Assembly: GCA_903896925.1 (NCBI GenBank)
Contig: CAITZM010000104.1
Location: forward strand, 1-34,935
DNA: 34,935 bases
Source of the DNA: an uncultured Lentisphaerota bacterium
GTDB lineage: Bacteria > Verrucomicrobiota > Kiritimatiellia > CAIQIC01
Reading direction: 5' to 3'
This document shows, in pieces, positions 1 through 7,842 of the stretch. Each line of letters starts with the position of its first letter. Position 1 is the first letter of the stretch. Under the pieces are notes generated by a model that worked only from the letters and a program-made list of their open reading frames with translations, searched no databases and was not told the DNA's origin. Both the position numbers and the translations under genes were made by a program.

Positions 1-933
<933 letters not shown>

Positions 934-1010
934 GGCATCACAGGGCCATGCTGGTTTGAGGATGTCGCGATGCTGATCCAGACGATCTTACCATCAGGCC
1001 TTTCAAGGTC

Positions 1011-1418
1011 ATGAACACTACGCCCGACAATCTGATTCTATTCGATGGTCTGTGCCATCTGTGCTCGTCGTCGGTCCTGTTCATCATCCGCCACGATAAA
1101 GGCGCCGTTTTCAAATTCGTGCCGATGCAATCGGAACGCGGCAGGCAGCTGTGCCATGCCGCGGGATTCGACACGACCAAGCTGGAGACCTTTCTGGTGT
1201 TCAAGGAAGGGCGCCCGCTGGCGCGGAGCGATGCCGCCTTGGAAGTCGTCAGGCACTTCGGCGGCCTGTGGCGGGGTTTGCTGGTGTTCAAGCTTATGCC
1301 CCGAGGCTGGCGCGACGGGGTGTACGCTTTGATTGTGAAAAACAGGTACCGCTGGTTTGGCCGGCGCGAGGCCTGTATGGTCCCATCCGCAGACATCAAG
1401 GAAAGGTTTCTGACATGA
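1011..1418 (+). CDS. DCC-family thiol-disulfide oxidoreductase (DUF393)
   Basis: A protein of 135 residues with the family signature near the N-terminus, FDGLCHLC, giving a CxxC redox pair at Cys15 and Cys18. The rest (VPMQSERG, ALEVVRHFGG, RYRWFGRREAC) also fits DUF393 proteins, which are thioredoxin-like and of this length. Substrates are generally unknown. The stop overlaps the start of the next gene by ATGA, so the two are very likely translated together; DUF393 genes are often found beside TIGR01777 genes. No good Shine-Dalgarno is visible before the ATG. Confidence 0.88.
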   Translation: MNTTPDNLILFDGLCHLCSSSVLFIIRHDKGAVFKFVPMQSERGRQLCHAAGFDTTKLETFLVFKEGRPLARSDAALEVVRHFGGLWRGLLVFKLMPRGWRDGVYALIVKNRYRWFGRREACMVPSADIKERFLT

Positions 1419-2389
1419 AGATCGTGATCCCCGGAGGAGCAGGACAAATCGGCACCCTGTTGGCCCGGGCCTTCGTCGCCGACGGCCACGAGGTCGTGGT
1501 CCTCAGCCGCAATCCAAGCCGTGCGCCTTGGCGAGTGGTCCCTTGGGATGCCGTCGCGGTCGGCGCCTGGGCGGGCGAACTCGACGGGGCCGATGTCGTG
1601 ATCAACCTCGCCGGGCGCAGCGTGAACTGCCGGTATACCGCGGAGCATCGCAAACAGATTCTTGCGTCGCGGGTCAACTCGACCCGCGCGGTCGGGCAGG
1701 CCATCGCCCAAGCGGCCCAGCCGCCGCGGGTGTGGCTGCAAGCCAGCACGGCCACCATCTACGCCCATCGCTACGACGCCCCGAACGACGAGGACGCCGG
1801 CGTGCTGGGTGGTGCGGAAGCGGACGCTCCGGACACCTGGCGCTTCAGTATCGACGTGGCCAAGGCCTGGGAGCAAGCGGCCCTTGAAGCGCGCGTGCCA
1901 GCGACCCGTCTGGTGCTGCTGCGCTCGGCCATGACGATGAGCCCGGATCGCGGCGGCGTTTTCGATGCCCTGCTGGGCTTGGTCCGTTGGGGCCTGGGCG
2001 GCACCAGCGGAGAGGGGCGCCAGTATGTCTCGTGGATCCATGATCAGGATTTTATCAGGGCTGTTTACTGGCTCATGGAACATGCTGAGCTACACGGACC
2101 GGTCAACCTCGCTGCGCCCCATCCGCTGCCGAACGCCGACTTCATGCACGCCCTGCGCACGGCTTGGGGCCGCGGCTTCGGCTTGCCGGCCGCAACCTGG
2201 ATGCTCGCCGTCGGCGCCGCCTGCATGCGCACCGAAACCGAACTGATCCTCAAGAGCCGTCGCGTCAGCCCGGGACGCTTGCTGTCGTCAGGCTTCGCCT
2301 TCCAGTTCCCGTCCTGGCCCGAAGCGGCCGCCGATCTGTGCCGGCGCTGGCGGCACCTGCGCCTCCTGGACCGCCAAGAGGCGACCTGA
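1415..2389 (+). CDS. TIGR01777 family NAD(P)-binding epimerase-like protein
   Basis: A 324-residue atypical short-chain dehydrogenase/reductase. The Rossmann motif GGAGQIGTLLA sits at residues 6-16, followed by VVVLSRNP, VINLAGRSVNCRYT, SSTATIYAHR-like text (ASTATIYAHR) and RLVLLRSAMTMSP. YVSWIHDQDFIRAV and GPVNLAAPHPLPN match the C-terminal half of TIGR01777/YfcH proteins. The canonical YxxxK tyrosine is not obvious, as is usual in this subfamily. The ATG overlapping the preceding stop (ATGA) is chosen; a longer open frame upstream runs through the DUF393 gene and is a shadow. The substrate is unknown. Confidence 0.88.
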   Translation: MKIVIPGGAGQIGTLLARAFVADGHEVVVLSRNPSRAPWRVVPWDAVAVGAWAGELDGADVVINLAGRSVNCRYTAEHRKQILASRVNSTRAVGQAIAQAAQPPRVWLQASTATIYAHRYDAPNDEDAGVLGGAEADAPDTWRFSIDVAKAWEQAALEARVPATRLVLLRSAMTMSPDRGGVFDALLGLVRWGLGGTSGEGRQYVSWIHDQDFIRAVYWLMEHAELHGPVNLAAPHPLPNADFMHALRTAWGRGFGLPAATWMLAVGAACMRTETELILKSRRVSPGRLLSSGFAFQFPSWPEAAADLCRRWRHLRLLDRQEAT

Positions 2390-2774
2390 CGAAATACGGC
2401 ACGCGGACAGAGGCATCGCGCGGCATCCATCCCATCGAGCACCAAATGCCCGGACAAGGGCGCCGTTTCCGACGGAGCCGAAAGCTGAAACGGCGGCCGG
2501 TGGCCGCCAACGGCACGGAGCACCGCCGCTGATAACAGCTCGGCGTGCCCTGCATGGCCACAAAGCCCTCGGAATCCCGCACCCGCGCTGGCGGGTGGGT
2601 TTGATTACGGCGGCGTGACACGCCGCCCTCCAATGGAGGGCGCAGCGTCGCTGCGCCGACGAGTTGCGGGGCGGCAGCTCTCTGGCTGGCCGCTTGCTCC
2701 GACTGCGGGAACCCTGAACCAGCCCGTAACGTTTGCCTGCCAAGCTGAAACGGCACATTTATTTCTTGCAGGAT
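2390..2774. other. Intergenic spacer with repeat hairpins, no gene seen
   Basis: No convincing small frame is present. The left part holds low-information GC-rich text. Around 2581-2600 an ACCCGC-GCTG-GCGGGT hairpin followed by GGGTTT could be a weak terminator for the SDR gene. A triple-hairpin repeat follows, then an AT-richer stretch leading to the XRE-cupin gene. Confidence 0.6.
2609..2657. repeat. Triple-hairpin palindromic repeat
   Basis: Three adjacent palindromes lie end to end. GGCGGCGTG/CACGCCGCC has a 9-bp stem around one A. CTCCAATGGAG is a short central dyad. GGCGCAGCG/CGCTGCGCC has a 9-bp stem around one T. The tight symmetry marks a mobile-type palindromic repeat unit rather than a simple terminator. 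Confidence 0.75.
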
Positions 2775-2793
2775 ATGAATCTGCCGATATTAT
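2766..2793 (+). promoter_or_regulatory. Possible sigma70-like promoter before the XRE-cupin gene
   Basis: TTGCAG and TATTAT are separated by 16 bases in the only AT-rich patch of the spacer. If real, transcription would start close to the ATG at 2802, making the message nearly leaderless and moving the true start from 2775 to 2802. The -35 match is weak. Confidence 0.3.
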
Positions 2794-3332
2794 ATCCTCA
2801 AATGAAAGCGAAACCGTTCGACTTCGCCATCCTGCGGCAGCTGCGCAAGCGCGACGGGCTGACCATTCAGGACCTCTCCCAAAACACCGGCGTCTCGCCG
2901 GCGGTGATCTCGAAGCTGGAGCGCAACCAGCAGAGCGCGGAACTGGGCACGCTGTTCAGCCTGAGCCGCGCCTTCGGCATGAACGTCACGGACCTGCTGG
3001 CGCTGGCGGAGTCGCGGCTGGCCCATCGCAAAACGGAAGCCAGCCACAAGTCCGGCGATTTCACGTTCCGGGAAATCCACTACGGCAACGTCCGGCTGCT
3101 CTTCGGCACAGCCCCGGCCGGCGGGCGCACGTCCAAGCCGGAGATCCACCAGGACGACCTGGAAGTCTGCTGGGTGCTGGCCGGCCAGGTGCGCATCCGT
3201 CTGCCGCACGAGCAGCAGGTGCTCGCCGGCGGGCAGTGCATCCAGTTCGACGCCATCCTGGAGCACACCTACGAGGTGCTGGAAGATTGCCAGGTGCTGA
3301 TTGTCCATCTGCAGAAAGCCAAGAGGTTCTGA
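2775..3332 (+). CDS. XRE-type transcriptional regulator with C-terminal cupin domain
   Basis: About 185 residues. An N-terminal helix-turn-helix of the XRE/Cro type is clear (LRKRDGLTIQDLSQNTGVS, then PAVISKLERNQQSAELGTL). It is followed by a cupin fold (about residues 95-180; EIHQDDLEVCWVLAGQVRIR, LAGGQCIQFDAILEHTYE). Proteins of this build bind DNA through the HTH and sense a small ligand, often a sugar or its derivative, in the cupin. It directly precedes the GH88 gene by two bases, so it is probably the local regulator of uronate degradation. Start choice is open: ATG 2775, ATG 2802 and TTG 2733 are in frame and none has a good ribosome site. Confidence 0.85.
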   Translation: MNLPILYPQMKAKPFDFAILRQLRKRDGLTIQDLSQNTGVSPAVISKLERNQQSAELGTLFSLSRAFGMNVTDLLALAESRLAHRKTEASHKSGDFTFREIHYGNVRLLFGTAPAGGRTSKPEIHQDDLEVCWVLAGQVRIRLPHEQQVLAGGQCIQFDAILEHTYEVLEDCQVLIVHLQKAKRF

Positions 3333-3334
3333 GC

Positions 3335-4837
3335 ATGAAAATCCGCCACGACCTGACGCCCGCCGCCCTGCGCCCGAAGCTGTCGCGCTTCTGGCAGCTC
3401 TCTGCGCAGAAGATTGCCGCCCTCGAAAAAACGCCTCTCCCCGGCGGCGGCGCGCCGGTCTTCACCGTGCGCGGCCGCTACACCGCGCGCGGGTGGACCG
3501 AGTGGACGCAGGGCTTCCAGTTCGGCTCGGCGCTGCTGCAATTCGACGTGACCGGCGAGGAACAGTTTCTGGAACTGGGCCGCGGCCCGACCGTGGCCCT
3601 CATGGCGCCGCACCTGACACATTTCGGCGTTCATGACCACGGCTTCAACAACGTCAGCACCTACGGCAACCTCTGGCGGCTGATGAACGCCGGCCGCATC
3701 CCTGAACATGCGTGGGAGCGCAACTTCTACGAGCTCGCGCTGAAGGTGTCCGGCGCGGTGCAGGCGCGGCGCTGGACGGCCCTGCCGGAGGGCGGCTTCA
3801 TTCACTCGTTCAACGGCCCGCACTCGCTGTTCGCCGACACCATCCGCTCCCTGCGCTCGCTCGCGCTCGCTCATCGGCTCGGCCACGCGCTGTGCGAGGA
3901 AAACGACCGCCGCGTCTCGCTGCTGGAACGGCTCATCCGGCACGCGCAGACGACCGCACAATTCAACGTCTATTTCGGCGCCGGCCGCGACGCTTACGAC
4001 GTCCGGGGCCGCGTGGCGCACGAGAGCATCTTCAACCTCACCGACGGCCGCTATCGCTGCCCCAATTCGCAGCAGGGCTACTCGCCGTTCACCACGTGGA
4101 CGCGCGGACTGGCCTGGATCCTCCTCGGCTGCGCCGAGCAGCTGGAGTTCATCGCCACGCTGCCCGATGCCGAGCTGCAGCCGTTCGGGGGCCGGCGCGC
4201 GGTGCGCGAGCTGTTCCTGCGCCCGGCGCTGGCCACTGCCGATTATTTCATCGAGCAGACCGCGAGCGACGGCATCCCCTACTGGGACACCGGCGCGCCG
4301 GGCCTGACCCGGCTCGGCGATTACCTCAGCCGGCCCGCTGAGCCCTACAATGACTGCGAGCCGGTGGACTCCTCAGCCGCCGCCATCGCCGCGCAGGGGC
4401 TGCTGCGTCTCGGGCGGTGGCTCGGGTTCCGGGTCTCGAGTCCCGGGGCAAGAGTTTCGAGTCTCGAGTCAAAGAAGGTCGGCACGCGACTTGAGACTCG
4501 CGACATGCGACACGAGACGCGAGACACGGGACGTGAGACACAAGACTCGCGACCTGGGACCCGAGACCCGGGACGCCGTTATTGGAACGCGGGGCTGACG
4601 GTGCTGAACACGCTGCTCGACGTACCCTACTTGAGCACGTCGCCCAAGCATCAGGGTCTGCTGTTGCACTCGGTCTATCACCGGCCGAACGGCTGGGACT
4701 ATGTGCCGCGCGGCCGGAAAATACCGTGCGGCGAATCCTCGATGTGGGGCGACTACCACGTCCGCGAGGCCGCCCTGCTCGTCCAGCGCCTGGCCGATGA
4801 CGGCCCCTACTGCACCTTCTTCGGAGACCAGTCATGA
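3335..4837 (+). CDS. GH88-type unsaturated glucuronyl/galacturonyl hydrolase, with an inserted repeat
   Basis: A 500-residue (alpha/alpha)6-barrel enzyme expected to hydrolyse the unsaturated uronic acid from lyase-generated oligosaccharides, releasing 5-keto-4-deoxyuronate. Matches to GH88 include WTEWTQGFQFGSALLQF, HDHGFNNVSTYGNLWRL (Asp101), FADTIRSLRSLALAHRL (Asp168), YNDCEPVDSSAAAIAAQGLL and SSMWGDYHVREA. Asp101 and Asp168 are the likely counterparts of the two catalytic aspartates (Asp88/Asp149 of Bacillus UGL). No signal peptide is seen, so it should act in the cytoplasm. Residues ~366-415 (RVSSPGARVSSLESK, then repeated RETRD/RHETRD-like units) are encoded by a palindromic repeat inserted in frame between the DSSAAAIAA helix and the RYWNAGLTVL helix. 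A longer upstream frame is rejected because it overlaps the regulator. Confidence 0.9.
   Translation: MKIRHDLTPAALRPKLSRFWQLSAQKIAALEKTPLPGGGAPVFTVRGRYTARGWTEWTQGFQFGSALLQFDVTGEEQFLELGRGPTVALMAPHLTHFGVHDHGFNNVSTYGNLWRLMNAGRIPEHAWERNFYELALKVSGAVQARRWTALPEGGFIHSFNGPHSLFADTIRSLRSLALAHRLGHALCEENDRRVSLLERLIRHAQTTAQFNVYFGAGRDAYDVRGRVAHESIFNLTDGRYRCPNSQQGYSPFTTWTRGLAWILLGCAEQLEFIATLPDAELQPFGGRRAVRELFLRPALATADYFIEQTASDGIPYWDTGAPGLTRLGDYLSRPAEPYNDCEPVDSSAAAIAAQGLLRLGRWLGFRVSSPGARVSSLESKKVGTRLETRDMRHETRDTGRETQDSRPGTRDPGRRYWNAGLTVLNTLLDVPYLSTSPKHQGLLLHSVYHRPNGWDYVPRGRKIPCGESSMWGDYHVREAALLVQRLADDGPYCTFFGDQS
4425..4575. repeat. GAGACTCGAGAC-family hairpin repeat inserted in the GH88 gene
   Basis: The left arm has GGTCTCGAGTCCC and TTTCGAGTCTCGAGTC. 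The right arm has the complementary orientation (TTGAGACTCGCGAC, CACGAGACGCGAGAC, GACCCGAGACCCGGGAC). The arms flank a short loop (AAAGAAGGTCGGCACG), so the unit can fold into a long imperfect hairpin. It is about 150 nt, a multiple of three, and keeps the frame open. The same family occurs at three further places up to 7056. Confidence 0.85.
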
Positions 4838-5274
4838 TTATCGCGGATTTGAGCCAGATCGAGGGCCGGCGCTACCCGGCGCGGCGGCGCACGCAGAATC
4901 TCGTCGGCGGTGTCTCGCCGATCCAGGCGCAGAACTTTTCCATGGGCTACGTCACGCTCGACGCCAACGGCGGACAGGTGCCGTGGCACAACCAGGAGCA
5001 GGAGGAAGTTTACTTCATCATCGAGGGCACGGCGGAAATGTGCCTCGGCGGCGAGCGGCAGACGCTGACCAGCGGACAGGCCGCGTTCATCCCTCCGACG
5101 GTTTTCCATCAGATCACCAACCTCGGCGCGACGCCGTTGAAGATGCTCTACTGCTACGGCCCGGCCGGCAACGTGGCGCACTGGCGGCAGGAGCTCGACG
5201 GCACCCTGCCGCGCGCCGGGGCCGAGGCGCCGCCGCTGCCGCCCGGCGCCGCGCCGCAGTGCACGGAAAGATAG
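4834..5274 (+). CDS. Small cupin-domain protein
   Basis: A 146-residue single-domain cupin. The first motif region reads VPWHNQEQEEVYFIIEGTAEM and the second GQAAFIPPTVFHQITNLG, with His and Glu residues positioned to bind a divalent metal. The C-terminus ends in a Pro/Ala-rich tail. The start overlaps the GH88 stop by ATGA, so translation is coupled. In uronate operons such cupins are candidates for the isomerisation of 5-keto-4-deoxyuronate (the KduI/DhuI step), but this is far shorter than KduI. The assignment is therefore by context only. Confidence 0.8.
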   Translation: MIIADLSQIEGRRYPARRRTQNLVGGVSPIQAQNFSMGYVTLDANGGQVPWHNQEQEEVYFIIEGTAEMCLGGERQTLTSGQAAFIPPTVFHQITNLGATPLKMLYCYGPAGNVAHWRQELDGTLPRAGAEAPPLPPGAAPQCTER

Positions 5275-5350
5275 TCTCAAGTCTCTTGCCCAACGTCTCG
5301 CGTCCAGAAAATCAACCACCAGCGACAAACGACCCGAGACCGGAAATATG
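5275..5350. repeat. Degenerate GAGACTCGAGAC-family hairpin
   Basis: The spacer starts with GTCTCAAGTCTC and ACGTCTCGCGTC and ends with ACGACCCGAGACCGG, giving complementary arms of the same family that is inserted in the GH88 gene. A Shine-Dalgarno-like AAAGGAAG follows, before the dehydrogenase. Confidence 0.6.
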
Positions 5351-5363
5351 AAAGGAAGACAGC

Positions 5364-6524
5364 ATGAACGAAGTCAAAACTCATAAGCTCGGCATCATCA
5401 TGAACGGCGTCACCGGACGCATGGGCACGAACCAGCACCTGCTGCGTTCGATCTGCGCGATCATCAAGCAGGGCGGCGTTAAGCTCGGGGACGCCGAGTG
5501 CATCATGCCCGACCCGATCCTCGTCGGCCGCAACGCGCAGAAGCTGGAGCAGCTCGCGCAGCGTGCGGGCGGGGCGCGCTGGACCACCGACCTCGACGCG
5601 GCCCTGGCCGACGCGAGCAACGTGATCTACTTCGACGCGCAGACCACCGACCGGCGCGTCGCGGCCGTCACGCAGGCCATCAAGGCCGGCAAGCACATCT
5701 ACTGCGAGAAGCCGACCGCGCTGACGACCAAGGACGCCTACGCGCTCTACCGGCTCGCGCAGAAGGCCGGCGTCAAACATGGCGTCGTGCAGGACAAACT
5801 CTGGCTGCCGGGCCTGCTCAAGCTCAAGGAGCTGATCCACCGCGGCTTCTTCGGCCAGATCCTCTCCGTGCGCGGCGAGTTCGGCTACTGGGTCTTCGAG
5901 GGCGACACGATCCCGCTCCAGCGCCCGTCGTGGAACTACCGCAAGGAGGACGGCGGGGGCGTGATCAACGACATGCTGTGCCACTGGCGCTACGTCCTCG
6001 ACAACACCTTCGGCGCGGTGCAGTCCGTTTCGTGCCGCGGCGCGACGCACATCGCCGAGCGCTTCGACGAGCAGGGGCAACCGTATAAGTGCACGGCCGA
6101 CGACGCCGCCTATGCGACGTTCGAACTGGCCGGCGGTCTTCTCGCGCACTTCAACTCGTCGTGGTGCACGCGCGTCCGCCGCGACGACCTGCTGACCCTG
6201 CACGTGGACGGCACCCTCGGCTCGGCCGTCGCCGGCCTGCGCGACGTCTGGCTGCAGCCCTACAACGCCACGCCGCGCGCGGTCTGGAATCCCGACGTGC
6301 CCCAGGCCATCAACTTCTTCGAGGGCTGGCAGAAGGTGCCCGAGCAGCGCGAATTCGACAACGCTTTCAAGGCGCAGTGGGAGCTGTTCCTGCGGCATGT
6401 CGTGAAAGACGAACCGTTCCGCTGGTCGCTCCTCGAAGGCGCCAAGGGCGTACAGCTCGCGGAAAAGGGCCTAGAGTCCTGGGCAAAGCACGCGTGGGTC
6501 ACCATACCGGAGCTGAAGAAGTAG
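5364..6524 (+). CDS. Gfo/Idh/MocA-family oxidoreductase
   Basis: A 386-residue NAD(P)-dependent sugar or sugar-acid dehydrogenase. The N-terminal Rossmann region has NGVTGRMGTNQHLLRS (residues 14-29). The hallmark EKP lies in HIYCEKPTAL (Glu115-Lys116-Pro117). The C-terminal alpha/beta domain includes GGGVINDMLCHWRYVLDN, with the His expected near the active site. The NGVTGRMGTNQHL start is typical of a subgroup often found in plant- and GAG-polysaccharide loci. A ribosome site AAAGGAAG lies 10 bases before the ATG. Within the operon it should oxidise or reduce a uronate-derived intermediate; the exact substrate cannot be read from sequence. Confidence 0.88.
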   Translation: MNEVKTHKLGIIMNGVTGRMGTNQHLLRSICAIIKQGGVKLGDAECIMPDPILVGRNAQKLEQLAQRAGGARWTTDLDAALADASNVIYFDAQTTDRRVAAVTQAIKAGKHIYCEKPTALTTKDAYALYRLAQKAGVKHGVVQDKLWLPGLLKLKELIHRGFFGQILSVRGEFGYWVFEGDTIPLQRPSWNYRKEDGGGVINDMLCHWRYVLDNTFGAVQSVSCRGATHIAERFDEQGQPYKCTADDAAYATFELAGGLLAHFNSSWCTRVRRDDLLTLHVDGTLGSAVAGLRDVWLQPYNATPRAVWNPDVPQAINFFEGWQKVPEQREFDNAFKAQWELFLRHVVKDEPFRWSLLEGAKGVQLAEKGLESWAKHAWVTIPELKK

Positions 6525-7056
6525 AGTCTCGAGTCCCTGGTCTCGGGTCTCGAGTCAAGAGTCGCGGGTCTCGAGTTATGAGCCCGTGGCCGTCAATTGT
6601 TGTCGGATAAAAACCAAGGAGAACATCATGGCAACGATCACGCGGTTCGAGGACATCCAGGCCTGGCAGAAAGCTCGTGAATTGACGCGCTCGGTGTATC
6701 AAGCAACCAACCGTCCAGCGTTTCGACTGGACTGGCCGCTTCGCGACCAGATCCGCCGAGCGGCCGTCTCGGTCATGTCCAATATCGCTGAGGGGTTCGA
6801 GCGGGGCGGCGATCGGGAGTTCATCCAGTTCCTTTCCATTGCCAAGGGTTCAACCGGTGAAATCCGGGCGCAACTGTATGTTGCCTATGATGCAGGTTAC
6901 TTGGCCCAGCAAGACTTTCAGACCTTGCAGGATGCGGCGCTGGGCACCGGTTCACTCATCGGCGGCTTTATGAAATATTTACTGGTTTCGAGGAAAGGCG
7001 GCGTGAAATTCAAATGACAAATTCGGACACGAGACACGAGACTCAAAACACGAGAC
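6525..7056. mobile_element. Candidate repeat-bounded element carrying a four-helix-bundle gene
   Basis: The left arm (6525-6585; GAGTCTCGAGTCCC, GTCTCGGGTCTCGAGTC, GGGTCTCGAGTT) and the right arm (about 7022-7056; GACACGAGACACGAGACTC, ACACGAGACG) are reverse complements in type. Between them lies one gene with its own strong ribosome site. The layout resembles an opened copy of the gene-less hairpin in the GH88 gene. It also recalls 23S rRNA intervening sequences, whose complementary ends bracket the same protein family. No transposase or target duplication is seen. The element status is inference. Confidence 0.5.
6628..7017 (+). CDS. Four-helix-bundle protein (TIGR02436 / 23S rRNA intervening-sequence protein family)
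   Basis: A 129-residue all-helical protein. It matches the family along its whole length: ITRFEDIQAWQKARELTRSV, then LRDQIRRAAVSVMSNIAEGF, ERGGDREFIQFLSIAKGST and EIRAQLYVAYDAGYL. The family forms homopentameric bundles and is encoded within some 23S rRNA intervening sequences; its molecular role is unknown. A clear AAGGAG precedes the chosen ATG by 6 bases; an in-frame extension upstream runs into the repeat arm and is not chosen. It is unrelated in function to the sugar-acid operon it interrupts, and its stop overlaps the SDR start by ATGA. Confidence 0.92.
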   Translation: MATITRFEDIQAWQKARELTRSVYQATNRPAFRLDWPLRDQIRRAAVSVMSNIAEGFERGGDREFIQFLSIAKGSTGEIRAQLYVAYDAGYLAQQDFQTLQDAALGTGSLIGGFMKYLLVSRKGGVKFK

Positions 7057-7820
7057 GTACTGCGCTGGTCACCGGTGGTTGCCGTGGCATCGGCTTTGGT
7101 ATTTCGCAGGCCTTGGCGCGCGAGGGCTTTGATCTGGCCGTGTGCGGAGTTCGGGAAGAAGCGGCTGCGGTCGAGGCGCTCGCCAAGCTGCGGGCCAGCG
7201 GACGCGAGGTGCTCTATGTCCAGGCCGATATCAGCAAGACCGCCGACCGGCAGAAACTTGTCACTGCCATTCGTGCGCGCTTCGGACAGCTGCATGTGCT
7301 GGTCAACAACGCCGGCATCGCGCCGCGCGTCCGGAAGGATATTCTGGAAGCGACCGAGGAAAGCTTCGACGAAGTGCTCGGCGTCAACCTGCGCGGACCG
7401 TACTTCCTGACACAACTGGCCGCGCGCTGGATGATCGAGCAGCGGAAAGCGCAGCCGGGGTTTGCCGCCTGCATCGTCAACATTTCGTCGGTTTCTGCGA
7501 CGCTGGCCTCGACCGGGCGCGGCGAATACTGCATCTCCAAGGCTGGTGTCAGCATGGCCACGCAGCTCTGGGCGGCGCGGCTCGGCGAGTTCGGCATCCC
7601 GGTCTACGAAGTCCGGCCGGGGATCGCCCAGACCGACATGACCGCCGCCGTGCAGGCCAAGTACGACAAGCTCATTGCCGAAGGGCTGCTCGTCCAGCCG
7701 CGCTGGGGCACGCCCGACGACACCGGCCGTGCCGTGGCGATGCTCGCGCGCGGCGACCTCCCCTACTCCACCGGCCAGGTCATCATGGTGGACGGCGGTC
7801 TGACGCTCCCGCGGCTATAA
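7014..7820 (+). CDS. Short-chain dehydrogenase/reductase (3-ketoacyl-ACP-reductase-like / sugar SDR)
   Basis: A 268-residue classical SDR. The cofactor motif TGGCRGIG is at residues 20-27, NNAG at 98-101, the catalytic Ser in NISSVSA and YCISK with Tyr172 and Lys176. The end PYSTGQVIMVDGGLTL is the standard SDR C-terminus. In a GH88/cupin/Gfo operon it may serve the KduD/DhuD-type step to 2-keto-3-deoxygluconate; that is context only. The first ~15 residues (MTNSDTRHETQNTRR) are encoded by the right arm of the palindromic repeat and overlap the four-helix stop. The ancestral start was therefore probably nearer TALVTGG and was replaced when the element arrived. Confidence 0.9.
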   Translation: MTNSDTRHETQNTRRTALVTGGCRGIGFGISQALAREGFDLAVCGVREEAAAVEALAKLRASGREVLYVQADISKTADRQKLVTAIRARFGQLHVLVNNAGIAPRVRKDILEATEESFDEVLGVNLRGPYFLTQLAARWMIEQRKAQPGFAACIVNISSVSATLASTGRGEYCISKAGVSMATQLWAARLGEFGIPVYEVRPGIAQTDMTAAVQAKYDKLIAEGLLVQPRWGTPDDTGRAVAMLARGDLPYSTGQVIMVDGGLTLPRL

Positions 7821-7842
7821 ATGGCGGCGGGGCGCTCCAGCG

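Noticed and set aside
2615..3334. Upstream extension of the GH88 frame
   Set aside because: It overlaps the XRE-cupin gene and codes for repeat-derived low-complexity text; the start at 3335 begins family-like sequence.
4425..4575. CRISPR array
   Set aside because: The repeats are degenerate, irregularly spaced and form hairpin arms; no cas genes are present.
6628..7017. Diversity-generating retroelement (four-helix Avd relative)
   Set aside because: No reverse transcriptase or template/variable repeat pair is visible near either four-helix gene.
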